A stretch of DNA of 12,911 nucleotides, from contig CABRZY010000036.1 of the NCBI GenBank assembly GCA_902475475.1, positions 1 to 12,911 of the forward strand, in the 5' to 3' direction. Source of the DNA: an uncultured Collinsella sp. (lineage in GTDB: Bacteria > Actinomycetota > Coriobacteriia > Coriobacteriales > Coriobacteriaceae). The notes beneath the pieces are model-generated. The model did no database searches. It saw nothing but the letters and a program-made list of their open reading frames with translations, and had not been told where the DNA came from. This document shows, piece after piece, positions 1 through 7,283 of this stretch; positions within the stretch are counted from its first letter, which is position 1; each line of letters starts with the position of its first letter. A program made the position numbers and the translations under genes.

Positions 1-1
1 C

Positions 2-1234
2 CTGGAGCGCTATAACCCTGTTGACGTGTCTCAGACGTATGTCTATTACACGCCCGATACGCTCGACTACTACAAAGGGTACAAAGGGTATGTCAATCCG
101 TCTGAGGCCGATCGCATGGTGTTGGCCGATACAACGGTCGATTTGTACCCTGCATGGCACGGCAAGGGCAAGTCGGCGGACAACAACGACGAGACCGGCA
201 AGAAGGTCGATATCGCCGATGTTGCCGGTGAGCATGTGCAGATCGATTCGTATCTGAGTTACCCAGTTGGCGGCTCGAATCCTTCGGTGACCCCAAGTGA
301 GATGTGCAAGATCATGGGCGAAAAGCTTCCCAAGGCGTTCGGGGGTAGCAATGCCGATGCGATGGGTCTGTATGTGACGCCGGCGAGTCAGTACAACAAA
401 CTGCGTCAGATGATGGGCGAGGAGCCGGTGCACATCGGTCACGACCAGTATCTGCTCACGTGTGATATGGGCGGCGAGCTGGTCGACATGTACACCAAGT
501 ATATGGCTGGCGGCCATGCCCTTACCTTGGGCGGGCATGAGCTCAAGCCCGCAACCGATAAGTCGGACGAAGATACGGCGGCCATCGCCAACTCGGCGAT
601 GGGCAGCAATCCGGGTACCGTCGTCGTTTCCGACGAGCTGTTGTCCCAACTTAATCTGCAGCCGTATTCCAGTAGCCTGCTCGTTAACTACAAACAGGGG
701 ATGGATACGACCGAGGCAGACGAGAGCATTAAATACACTCTGCTCGACAATCTGCTCGTTGACGGCAAGGAGCCGGGGTTGTGGGAAACCTTCATCACAC
801 GCTCCGTGATGTACGCGCAAGCAGCGCAAATGAACGGTCTTATTAGCTATCTAGCCATCTACATCGGCTTTGTATTGGTCGTTGCATGCGCGGCGATTCT
901 GTCGATCCAGCAACTCTCCAACGTGGCCGACGGCAGCCGCAGCTATCGTGTGCTGGCACAGATCGGCTGTGACGACCGCCAGATTCGCCATTCGGTGATG
1001 GCGCAGCAAGCGGTGTTCTTCCTGTTCCCGCTGGCAGCGGGCCTGGCTCACTCCTTTGTGGCGCTCAAGGTGATTATCGAGCTAGTGAGCATATTCGGAG
1101 ATATGAGCATCGGCGGCACCGTGGGCCTCACCTGTGCAATCTTCCTGGCAGCATACGGTGGCTACTTCCTGGTGACCTACCTCATGAGCACCGGCATGGT
1201 ACAAGCTGCCATCGCCACCCGCTACAGCGAGTAA
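2..1234 (+). CDS. FtsX/BceB-like ABC transporter permease, 5'-truncated by the window edge
   Basis: The frame is open from the first base (LERYNPVD precedes the GTG at 26), so this is the C-terminal part of a longer protein and position 26 is probably not the true start. Numbering from the GTG, residues 1-265 are hydrophilic and should form a large extracytoplasmic domain. Three hydrophobic segments follow, near 271-295, 323-350 and 366-392. The stretch after the first, with 'SYRVLAQIGCDDRQIRHSV', is the conserved cytoplasmic-loop style of FtsX/MacB/BceB permeases, in which 'LxxIG' and 'QIxxxV' recur. A big extracellular domain followed by three terminal helices resembles BceB-type peptide-sensing or exporting permeases. 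The ATPase partner would lie upstream, outside the window. The substrate cannot be read from the sequence. An intrinsic terminator lies 38 nt after the stop, so this is the last gene of its unit. Confidence 0.8.
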   Translation: MERYNPVDVSQTYVYYTPDTLDYYKGYKGYVNPSEADRMVLADTTVDLYPAWHGKGKSADNNDETGKKVDIADVAGEHVQIDSYLSYPVGGSNPSVTPSEMCKIMGEKLPKAFGGSNADAMGLYVTPASQYNKLRQMMGEEPVHIGHDQYLLTCDMGGELVDMYTKYMAGGHALTLGGHELKPATDKSDEDTAAIANSAMGSNPGTVVVSDELLSQLNLQPYSSSLLVNYKQGMDTTEADESIKYTLLDNLLVDGKEPGLWETFITRSVMYAQAAQMNGLISYLAIYIGFVLVVACAAILSIQQLSNVADGSRSYRVLAQIGCDDRQIRHSVMAQQAVFFLFPLAAGLAHSFVALKVIIELVSIFGDMSIGGTVGLTCAIFLAAYGGYFLVTYLMSTGMVQAAIATRYSE

Positions 1235-1271
1235 CAAGCGGGCAAAACCGTCGCAAAATTAGAGGTGTATG

Positions 1272-1312
1272 ACCGCCGCGAAGGGACCAGGGGCCCTTTC
1301 GCGGCGGTTTTT
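1272..1312 (+). terminator. Intrinsic terminator after the ABC permease
   Basis: An 11-bp perfect stem (ACCGCCGCGAA at 1272-1282 with TTCGCGGCGGT at 1298-1308) can be extended inward by GGG/CCC across a one-base bulge. It runs straight into five T residues at 1308-1312. Its position 38 nt after the permease stop fits factor-independent termination of that transcript. Confidence 0.88.
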
Positions 1313-1335
1313 GCCAATCTGGTGCGTCTCAGATA

Positions 1336-1456
1336 CAAGTGAGTAGACTTTTTTGAACCTGCCGAGCACATCGTGACAAATGATCTATAAAACTGCAGGT
1401 CAGAGCTGTGGCGTTTTGGGGCGTGCTTGGCCTCCTGCAAAAAGCCTACTCACTTG
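1336..1456. repeat. 121-nt element bounded by imperfect terminal inverted repeats
   Basis: The left end (1336-1355, starting CAAGTGAGTAG) and the right end (1438-1456, ending CTACTCACTTG) are inverted copies. Eleven bases match perfectly, then one mismatch, then a T-run opposite an A-run. Inside, GCCGAGCAC at 1361-1369 pairs with GTGCTTGGC at 1423-1431 with one G-U, so the element folds as a layered long stem. No convincing reading frame lies inside. The bases flanking the two ends show no obvious target duplication. It could be a MITE-like non-autonomous mobile repeat or a structured RNA; the sequence alone does not decide. Confidence 0.6.
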
Positions 1457-1499
1457 GTTTTTCTGCTAGAAGACGGCCACGAGGGAAGGCAACTCCCCC

Positions 1500-1561
1500 G
1501 GGTAGTCGTTGGGGACGTTCTTAAACGACTAGTCAAACAAGAACGTCCCCAATGACTACCC
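1500..1561. repeat. REP-like palindrome with 23-bp stem
   Basis: The arms at 1500-1522 and 1539-1561 are complementary over 23 positions with a single G-U type mismatch. The core is GGGGACGTTCTT / AAGAACGTCCCC. The 16-nt spacer itself contains the palindrome GACTAGTC. There is no T-run after either arm, so it does not look like a terminator. The shape resembles REP/REPIN-type intergenic palindromes mobilised by RAYT (TnpA-REP) transposases. That assignment is an inference from form, since no transposase lies in the window. Confidence 0.65.
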
Positions 1562-1609
1562 CAAGGAATGTCCCTGACTGCCGGCAGAAAAGGAGCGCCC
1601 CTAACTGCC
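1539..1609. repeat. Three degenerate direct repeats downstream of the palindrome
   Basis: The right arm of the palindrome is followed by two looser copies of itself. They start at 1539 (AAGAACGTCCCCAATGACTA and on), 1563 (AAGGAATGTCCCTGACTGCC) and 1590 (AAGGAGCGCCCCTAACTGCC), with offsets of 24 and 27 nt. All share the pattern AAG-A-(C/T)GTCCC-...-ACT-CC. This looks like decayed half-units of the same repeat family rather than a regulatory array, but iterated binding sites cannot be excluded. Confidence 0.45.
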
Positions 1610-1620
1610 ACATCAAACGA

Positions 1621-1649
1621 AAGGGCGCCGACCTTCTGGTCGCGCCCTT
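1621..1649 (-). terminator. Terminator of the DAHP synthase gene
   Basis: Arms AAGGGCG (1621-1627) and CGCCCTT (1643-1649), continued by CGACC/GGTCG across one bulged base, form a 12-bp stem with a TTCT loop. Read on the minus strand the stem ends in CCCTT and runs into TCGTTT, a short U-rich tail. It lies 77 nt beyond the stop of the minus-strand DAHP synthase gene and most likely ends that transcript. Confidence 0.7.
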
Positions 1650-1697
1650 GAAGTTGAACGTCAGATTGTCCAGGTGCGGCCCGCGCAGCGTCGAGCC

Positions 1698-1725
1698 GTT
1701 ACGGCGTTTGGTAAAACGCCGTAAC
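1698..1725 (-). other. 12-bp hairpin abutting the DAHP synthase stop codon
   Basis: GTTACGGCGTTT (1698-1709) and AAACGCCGTAAC (1714-1725) are a perfect inverted repeat with a four-base loop. It begins at the very next base after the minus-strand stop codon. No T-run follows, so on its own it is not a classic terminator. With the second hairpin further downstream it may protect the mRNA 3' end from exonucleases. Confidence 0.6.
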
Positions 1726-2757
1726 CTACACCCGCTCCGCGATCTCGTGGATGAGGTAGTCGGTCTTTTCCCAGCCCAGGCACGGGTCGGTGATCGATTT
1801 ACCAAAGACGCCGCCGTCGACCGGCTGGTTGCCGTCCTCCAGGTAGGACTCGATCATAAAGCCCTTGACTAGCTTGGAGATGGACTCGTTGCGGCGGCAG
1901 CTGTCGAGTACCTCCTTGCAAATGCGGTATTGCTCCAGCGGGCGCTTGCCCGAGTTGTCGTGGTTGCAGTCGATGACCGCCGCCGGATTGGCGTAGCCGG
2001 CATGCTCGGTATAGCGCTCGGCCAGGCGCTCCAGGTGCTCGTAGTGGTAATTGGGGTAGGTGCGACCGTCGAGACCGATGTAGCCACGCATGACGGCGTG
2101 TGCGAGCGGGTTGCCGTCGCACTCAACTTCCCAGTTACGGAAGATGAAGCTCTGATGTGCCTGGGCGGCGTAGATGGAGTTGAGCATGACGGTGGTGGAA
2201 CCGGCGGTGGGGTTCTTCATGCCGACGGGCACCGAAATACCGCTCGACACCAGGCGATGCTCCTGGTTTTCGACCGAGCGCGCGCCCACGGCAACATAGC
2301 TCAGTAGGTCAACGAGGTACTGGTAGTTGGACGGATAGAGCATCTCGTCGGCGGTGAAGAAGCCCGTTTCCTCAATAACGCGCAGGTGCATATGGCGGAT
2401 TGCCTTGACGCCCTCGAGCAGGTCGTCGGGAGCCTCGGGGTTGGGGTTGTGCAGAAGACCCTTGTAACCGGTGCCCTTGGTGCGCGGCTTATTGGTGTAG
2501 ACGCGCGGAATGATGATGAGTTTGTCCTTGACCTCCTCGGCGGTCTTGGCCAGCCGGTTCATGTACTCGAGGACCGAGTCCTCGCGGTCGGCAGAGCACG
2601 GGCCGATGATGAGCACCTTGCGTGCGTCCTCGCCGGTAAAGACCTTGGCGACCTCGGCGTCAAATGCCTGCTTTTTGGCGGTAAGCTCGGCAGAAAGCGG
2701 CATTTCCTCGCGGATCTCCATGGGGATCGGCAGCCTGCGTTTGAAATCCATGGCCAT
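1726..2757 (-). CDS. aroF: 3-deoxy-7-phosphoheptulonate (DAHP) synthase, class I AroF/G/H type
   Basis: It condenses phosphoenolpyruvate with erythrose 4-phosphate, the first step of the shikimate pathway to aromatic amino acids, in the cytosol. The protein is 343 residues, the usual length for the E. coli-type enzyme. Visible signatures are IGPCS at about 51-55 (metal-ligand Cys54), KPRT at about 90-93 (substrate phosphate binding), GARSVENQEHR at about 158-168, KNPTAG at about 181-186, CNHDNSGK with His266, MIES with Glu303 and ITD with Asp324; the last three complete the metal site. I chose the ATG at 2757 because an AGGAGG lies six bases before it. The longer frame starts at a TTG inside that Shine-Dalgarno sequence. 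The N-terminal extension before the barrel is present; in this family it supports feedback inhibition by aromatic amino acids, but which one cannot be told. The paralogue letter is therefore nominal. It is a single-gene unit with its own promoter and terminator. Confidence 0.93.
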   Translation of the reverse strand: MAMDFKRRLPIPMEIREEMPLSAELTAKKQAFDAEVAKVFTGEDARKVLIIGPCSADREDSVLEYMNRLAKTAEEVKDKLIIIPRVYTNKPRTKGTGYKGLLHNPNPEAPDDLLEGVKAIRHMHLRVIEETGFFTADEMLYPSNYQYLVDLLSYVAVGARSVENQEHRLVSSGISVPVGMKNPTAGSTTVMLNSIYAAQAHQSFIFRNWEVECDGNPLAHAVMRGYIGLDGRTYPNYHYEHLERLAERYTEHAGYANPAAVIDCNHDNSGKRPLEQYRICKEVLDSCRRNESISKLVKGFMIESYLEDGNQPVDGGVFGKSITDPCLGWEKTDYLIHEIAERV

Positions 2758-2763
2758 GCGGGG

Positions 2764-2769
2764 CCTCCT
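2764..2769 (-). promoter_or_regulatory. Ribosome binding site that fixes the DAHP synthase start
   Basis: The minus strand reads AGGAGG here, six bases ahead of the ATG at 2757 and twelve ahead of a second ATG at 2751. The first spacing is the better one. The TTG at 2772 overlaps this site and can be dismissed as the start. Confidence 0.8.
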
Positions 2770-2809
2770 CAATCAAATAAGTCAAAGCGTGAATTGTCGA
2801 ATGCACGGC

Positions 2810-2838
2810 ATTATCCGCTGTCGCACGCTAAAGTGCAA
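2810..2838 (-). promoter_or_regulatory. Sigma-70-type promoter of the DAHP synthase gene
   Basis: On the minus strand, TTGCAC (complement of 2833-2838) and GATAAT (complement of 2810-2815) are 17 bases apart, close to the TTGACA/TATAAT consensus. Transcription would start near 2803, giving a leader of about 45 bases. No leader peptide or attenuator is evident in that short leader. Confidence 0.7.
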
Positions 2839-2852
2839 GCCTTCGTCACCCC

Positions 2853-2893
2853 AAAACCTACCAAAAAGGGACAGGTTTATTTTGGCAGGTTTT
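2853..2893. repeat. Small inverted repeat around 'gggacaggttta'
   Basis: AAAACCTACCAAAA at 2853-2866 and TTTTGGCAGGTTTT at 2880-2893 form a 14-bp stem with one mismatch and a 13-nt loop containing GGGACAGG. It lies just upstream of the DAHP synthase promoter. No terminator context fits it, and I read it as another interspersed intergenic palindrome. The rest of 2894-2997 holds only weak complementary CCTGGAA/TTCCAGG arms (2915, 2940 and 2963) and no gene. Confidence 0.5.
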
Positions 2894-2997
2894 ATCTGGG
2901 CAAACGTAAGCTGGCCCTGGAATGGAATGATGCACGTGGCCTGGAAGAGGCCGTCGATTGAGTTCCAGGGGAGGCGGTTCGAGGGCCGCAGAACAAA

Positions 2998-3029
2998 AAC
3001 GGGGGCGCAGGTTGTCCTGCGCCCCCGTT
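2998..3029 (-). terminator. Terminator of the marR-ABC exporter operon
   Basis: AACGGGGGCGCAGG (2998-3011) and CCTGCGCCCCCGTT (3016-3029) form a perfect 14-bp stem with a TTGT loop. On the minus strand it ends in a run of five T residues (complement of 2995-2999). It lies about 30 nt after the stop of the last ABC gene. Confidence 0.9.
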
Positions 3030-3060
3030 CTCGGGCGTTATTCGTTCCCTGCGGCAGAAT

Positions 3061-4917
3061 TTACGCCGCCTCGTCGAACTGCGAGTTGTACAGATCGGCG
3101 TAGAAGCCGCCCTGGGCGAGCAACTCGTCGTGCGTGCCCTTCTCGACGATATCGCCGTCGCGAATTACCAAGATCACGTCGGCGTTGCGGATCGTGGACA
3201 GGCGGTGCGCAATGACAAAGCTGGTACGGCCCTGCATCAGCGCATCCATGGCACGCTGAATAAGCTCCTCGGTACGAGTGTCAACGTTGGAGGTTGCCTC
3301 GTCCAGAATCAGCGCCGGGCGGTCGGCCAAAATGGCACGGGCAATGGTCACGAGCTGGCGCTGGCCCTGCGACAGGTTGGTGCCTTCCTCGTTGATCATA
3401 AAGTCGTAGCCGCCGGCGAGCGTATGGATAAAGTGATCGCAGCGTGCAGCACGAGCGGCGGCCTCGACCTCGGCATCGCTCGCATCGGGGCGTCCGTAGC
3501 GGATGTTCTCGCGGATGGTGCCGTTAAACAGCCAGGTATCCTGCAGCACCATGGCAAACTCGCCGCGCAGTGCCGCGCGGTCCCAGTCGCGCACGTCGAT
3601 GCCCTCGACGCGCAGCGAGCCGCCGTCCACATCGTAGAAGCGCTGCAGCAGCTTGATGAGCGTGGTCTTGCCGGCACCGGTGGGGCCGACGATGGCGATG
3701 GTCTGACCGGGCTGTGCTTCGCAGCTAAAGTCGTGGATGATGGTCTTGTCGGGCGTGTAGCCAAACTTGACATGGTCGAACTCCACGTGGCCGGGGCGCT
3801 TCTCGGGAATCTGCGCGTCGGCTTTCTGCTCCTCCTCGGGCGCGGCCAGGAACTCAAAGACGCGCTCGGTGGCGGCGGCCATCGACTGCATCGTATTGCT
3901 CACGTTGCCCAGCTGCTGTACGGGTTGTGTAAAGTTTCGCACGTATTGGATAAAGCTCTGGATGTCGCCGGGCGTGGCATTGCCGGTCAGCGCGAGCTGC
4001 GCACCCACTACGACAACGCCCACGTAGCCCATGTTGCCCACCAGACTCATAAGCGGCATCATCAGGCCCGACAGGAACTGCGAACGCCAGCCGCTAATAA
4101 AGAGTCGGTCGTTTTGACGGTCGAACTCCTCGATCGAGGCTTCGGCGCGGTCGAACACCTGAATGACGTTCTGGCCGGCAAAGTCCTCCTCGATAATGCC
4201 GTTGACGGCGCCCAGGACCTGCTGCTGCTCGCGGAAGTACGGCTGCGAGAAGTGAATCATTACGGTCAGGATTATCGCGGCGGCCGGCAGCGTGAGCACG
4301 GTGACGCCGGTGAGCGGCAGGCTGATCGAAAGCATCATGACGAGCACGCCGATAATCTGCGTGACCGACGTGATGAGCTGCGTCACGCTCTGGTTGAGCG
4401 ACTGACCCAGCGTATCGACGTCGTTGGTGATGCGGCTGAGTACGTCTCCCTTGCTGTGGCCGTTGAAGTAACTCATCGGCACGACGGCAATCTTGGCGGC
4501 GATTTCCTTGCGCATGCGGTAGCAGATCTTTTGCGTGACGCCGGTCATGAGCCAGCCCTGGACCAGGCTGCAGACAGAGCTCGCCAGATACAGGCAGAGC
4601 AAAAAGCCGAGCGTCTTGGCGATCCAGTCAAAGTCAACGTCGCCGGTGCCGTTGACCTTGGCGACCAGGCCTTCGAACAGCTTGGTCGTAACCTGGCCGA
4701 GCACCTTGGGTCCCACAATGTTAAAGATGACCGAGCACACGGCAAAGGCGACGGCGGCAAACACGGCAATCTTGTGCTGGCCGATATAGCCGAGCAGCTG
4801 CCTCATGGTGCCCTTAAAGTCCTTGGCCTTTTCGCCACGACGCATGCCACCCATGCGGCCCATGGGACCACGCTGGCGGGTGGGCTTGGGAATCTGAGTC
4901 TTGGTCTCGTCTGCCAT
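3061..4917 (-). CDS. ABC exporter half-transporter, consensus ATPase subunit of a heterodimer (LmrD/BmrD-like)
   Basis: This is a membrane exporter subunit of 618 residues: a Gly/Met/Arg-rich N-terminal tail (18-29), six predicted transmembrane helices in about 48-340, then a nucleotide-binding domain. Walker A is GPTGAGKT (411-418), the Q-loop is MVLQD, the signature is LSQGQ (515-519, not the usual LSGGQ), Walker B is ALILDE with the catalytic Glu540, and the H-loop is His571. It therefore has good catalytic residues but a changed signature. This is the mirror image of its neighbour, so the two should form one asymmetric heterodimer with one active and one degenerate ATP site. Its ATG overlaps the stop of the upstream partner by one base (TAATG), with a GGAGG inside the end of that gene, so translation is probably coupled. 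The substrate is unknown; drug or peptide export is the family norm and the upstream MarR supports it. Confidence 0.9.
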   Translation of the reverse strand: MADETKTQIPKPTRQRGPMGRMGGMRRGEKAKDFKGTMRQLLGYIGQHKIAVFAAVAFAVCSVIFNIVGPKVLGQVTTKLFEGLVAKVNGTGDVDFDWIAKTLGFLLCLYLASSVCSLVQGWLMTGVTQKICYRMRKEIAAKIAVVPMSYFNGHSKGDVLSRITNDVDTLGQSLNQSVTQLITSVTQIIGVLVMMLSISLPLTGVTVLTLPAAAIILTVMIHFSQPYFREQQQVLGAVNGIIEEDFAGQNVIQVFDRAEASIEEFDRQNDRLFISGWRSQFLSGLMMPLMSLVGNMGYVGVVVVGAQLALTGNATPGDIQSFIQYVRNFTQPVQQLGNVSNTMQSMAAATERVFEFLAAPEEEQKADAQIPEKRPGHVEFDHVKFGYTPDKTIIHDFSCEAQPGQTIAIVGPTGAGKTTLIKLLQRFYDVDGGSLRVEGIDVRDWDRAALRGEFAMVLQDTWLFNGTIRENIRYGRPDASDAEVEAAARAARCDHFIHTLAGGYDFMINEEGTNLSQGQRQLVTIARAILADRPALILDEATSNVDTRTEELIQRAMDALMQGRTSFVIAHRLSTIRNADVILVIRDGDIVEKGTHDELLAQGGFYADLYNSQFDEAA

Positions 4918-7283
4918 TAGCGCTCGCCTCCTTCCATGACGGCTGCAATTTCTTCTTGGGTAAGCCCCAGCTCCTCGGCGGAAAGCTGCGACTGTGCGAT
5001 CTCCAGGTACGCCGGGCAGCTGCGCAGCAGCTCCTCGTGCGTACCGGTGCCCACCACGTGGCCGTCGTCGAGCACGATGATCTGGTCGGCGTGCATGATG
5101 GTTGCGATGCGCTGGGCCACGACCACGAGCGCGGCGTCGGTAACGTTTTTGGCAAGCTCTTCGCGCAGGCGCGCGTCGGTCTTGTAGTCGAGGGCACTAA
5201 ACGAGTCATCGAACACCACAACCTCGGGCTTTTTGGCCAATGCGCGGGCGATGGCCAGGCGCTGGCGCTGACCACCCGAGACATTGGAGCCACCCTGGCT
5301 GATGGGGGAGTCGTAGCCGCCCTCGCGCTCGGCGATAAAGTCCTTGGCCTGTGAGATGCGCGCGGCTTGGCGCATGTCATCATCGCTTACCATGTCGCCG
5401 GCAAACTTAAGGTTGCTCTCGACGGTGCCCGAGAACAGGCGACCCTGCTGCGGAATATAACCGATACGGCGGCGCAGCTCAGAGAGGGTCATGTCACGCA
5501 CGTCGACGCCGTCAAGCGAAATGCTGCCGCCCGTGACGTCGTACAGGCGCGGAATCAACTGCACGAGCGTGGACTTGCCCGAGCCCGTGGAGCCAATGAT
5601 GCCGAGCATCTGACCGGCATGCGTGGTGAAGTTCACGCCGCTGATGACATCGGCGCGGGCATCGGGATACTGGAAGCTCACGTCGCGGAAGGTGAGCTCA
5701 CCGCGCGGCGAGCTGGCCGCGGGCAGTTTGGGCGAGGCAGGGTCGTTGATGCTCGTGGGACAAGTGATGACCTCTTCCACGCGCTCGGCTGCGACCTCGG
5801 CACGGGGCAGGATGACCGAAACCATGGTGAGGATCATAAACGCCATGACGATCTGCATGGTGTAGGAGATAAACGCCATCATGTTGCCGACCTGCATCAC
5901 GCCGTCGGACACGCCCTGCGCACCAAACCAGACGATGAGCACGGTGATGCAGTTCATGACGAGCATCATGAGCGGCATCATAAAGCTCATGGCGCGGTTG
6001 GTGTAGAGCTGCGTGGTCATCAGGTCGAGCGATGCCTTGTCAAAACGCTCGAGTTCATGTTCCTCGCGGTTGAACGAGCGGATGGGCATAAGGCCGTCGA
6101 GCAGCTCGCGGGCGGTAAGGTTCACGCGGTCAACAAAGCTTTGCATCTTTTTGAACTTGGGCATGGTGAGGCCCATAAGCACGCCGACGACGGCCGAGAC
6201 CGCGATGATGGCAACGGCGATGGTCCACTCCAGGCCGGTATGGTTGGCCAGGACGCGCATGACGGCGACGATGCCCATGACGGGGGCCATCAGACACATG
6301 CGGATAAACAGAGTTGCGGCCATCTGGATCTGCTGAATGTCGTTGGTGCAGCGGGTGATGAGCGAGGCCTGGCTAAACTTGCCCACCTCGGCCGGCGAGA
6401 AGTGCATAACCTTGTTGAAGGTCTCGCGGCGCAGGTCGCGGGCGATGGAGCAGGCGGTGCGCGAAGCCACGGCACCGGTCAGGATGGTGGCGACGAGCGA
6501 CACGAGGCACAGTCCAAACATCGTGGTCGCCATGCGGCTCAGGTAGGCGTTCTGCACGTCGGCGGGGTCGATGCCCTGCGCCTTGTACTCGTCCTGTACA
6601 TAGCTCACGGCGCGCTGGGTGACGATGGAGCCCGACATGGAGCCCATTTTGTCCGCCATTTGGTTGGCGCCCTCGACGAGCTTGCTTTGGTCTACCAGAC
6701 CGCCCTCGACACCCAGGCGCAGGCTCTTCATAGTGATCTTACCGCCGTCGGCATCAATCTGCTTTTGCATGTTCTGCGCCGCCGCGGCCTTCTGCTGCAT
6801 CTCGGCGAGCTGCTCGGGCGTCATCGCTGCCATTTGCTCGGGGGTGGGCATGGCCTGGGCAGCGTTGTCGTCTTTCTCGCTGGACGAGCCCATCATGTCG
6901 CCCATGGAGTTGGCGTCGATGCCCTGGTTGAGCGAAAGGACAACAGTCTCGGGCAGGCTCATAATGTCGGCAATCTTGCCTCCATCGGCACGCTCTTCCT
7001 CGGTGCCCTCGTACGTTCGAATGTCGTTTTTGTCAGCCTTGCTAAACACGGCCTCCACAGCCTTGGCGTCCTTGGCGCTCATAAAGAGTTCGAGGTCGTC
7101 GAGCGATTCGGCGCGGATGGTGTCGGGTACGGGCGACGCGATGCCGCCTTGCTGCACACCCACGTCGACGATGTCGCTCATATAGGTAGGCAGCGCCAGA
7201 TCGGCGTTGCAGCTGATTACGATAAGTACGATAGCTGCGAACAGTGCCAGGATATGTTTTTTAAAGAGCTTGAGAATCCTCAC
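4917..7283 (-). CDS. ABC exporter half-transporter, degenerate-site subunit with a large extracytoplasmic insert (LmrC/BmrC-like)
   Basis: The 788 residues exceed the usual length of about 580 because roughly 210 residues (about 40-250) are inserted between the first helix (9-30) and the second (about 253-272). The insert should face outside; 13 of residues 108-216 are Met, and TPEQMAAMTPEQLAEMQQ suggests a helical stretch. The remaining helices precede the ATPase domain. Motifs: Walker A GSTGSGKS (564-571), Q-loop IPQQ, signature VSGGQ (668-672), Walker B VVVFDD with Asp693 where the catalytic Glu should be, and Gln724 in place of the H-loop His. The subunit thus carries an intact signature but a non-catalytic Walker B and H-loop, complementary to the next gene. 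The start is GTG; its GTGA overlaps the marR stop by four bases, with AAAGGAG about ten bases before it. Confidence 0.9.
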   Translation of the reverse strand: MRILKLFKKHILALFAAIVLIVISCNADLALPTYMSDIVDVGVQQGGIASPVPDTIRAESLDDLELFMSAKDAKAVEAVFSKADKNDIRTYEGTEEERADGGKIADIMSLPETVVLSLNQGIDANSMGDMMGSSSEKDDNAAQAMPTPEQMAAMTPEQLAEMQQKAAAAQNMQKQIDADGGKITMKSLRLGVEGGLVDQSKLVEGANQMADKMGSMSGSIVTQRAVSYVQDEYKAQGIDPADVQNAYLSRMATTMFGLCLVSLVATILTGAVASRTACSIARDLRRETFNKVMHFSPAEVGKFSQASLITRCTNDIQQIQMAATLFIRMCLMAPVMGIVAVMRVLANHTGLEWTIAVAIIAVSAVVGVLMGLTMPKFKKMQSFVDRVNLTARELLDGLMPIRSFNREEHELERFDKASLDLMTTQLYTNRAMSFMMPLMMLVMNCITVLIVWFGAQGVSDGVMQVGNMMAFISYTMQIVMAFMILTMVSVILPRAEVAAERVEEVITCPTSINDPASPKLPAASSPRGELTFRDVSFQYPDARADVISGVNFTTHAGQMLGIIGSTGSGKSTLVQLIPRLYDVTGGSISLDGVDVRDMTLSELRRRIGYIPQQGRLFSGTVESNLKFAGDMVSDDDMRQAARISQAKDFIAEREGGYDSPISQGGSNVSGGQRQRLAIARALAKKPEVVVFDDSFSALDYKTDARLREELAKNVTDAALVVVAQRIATIMHADQIIVLDDGHVVGTGTHEELLRSCPAYLEIAQSQLSAEELGLTQEEIAAVMEGGER

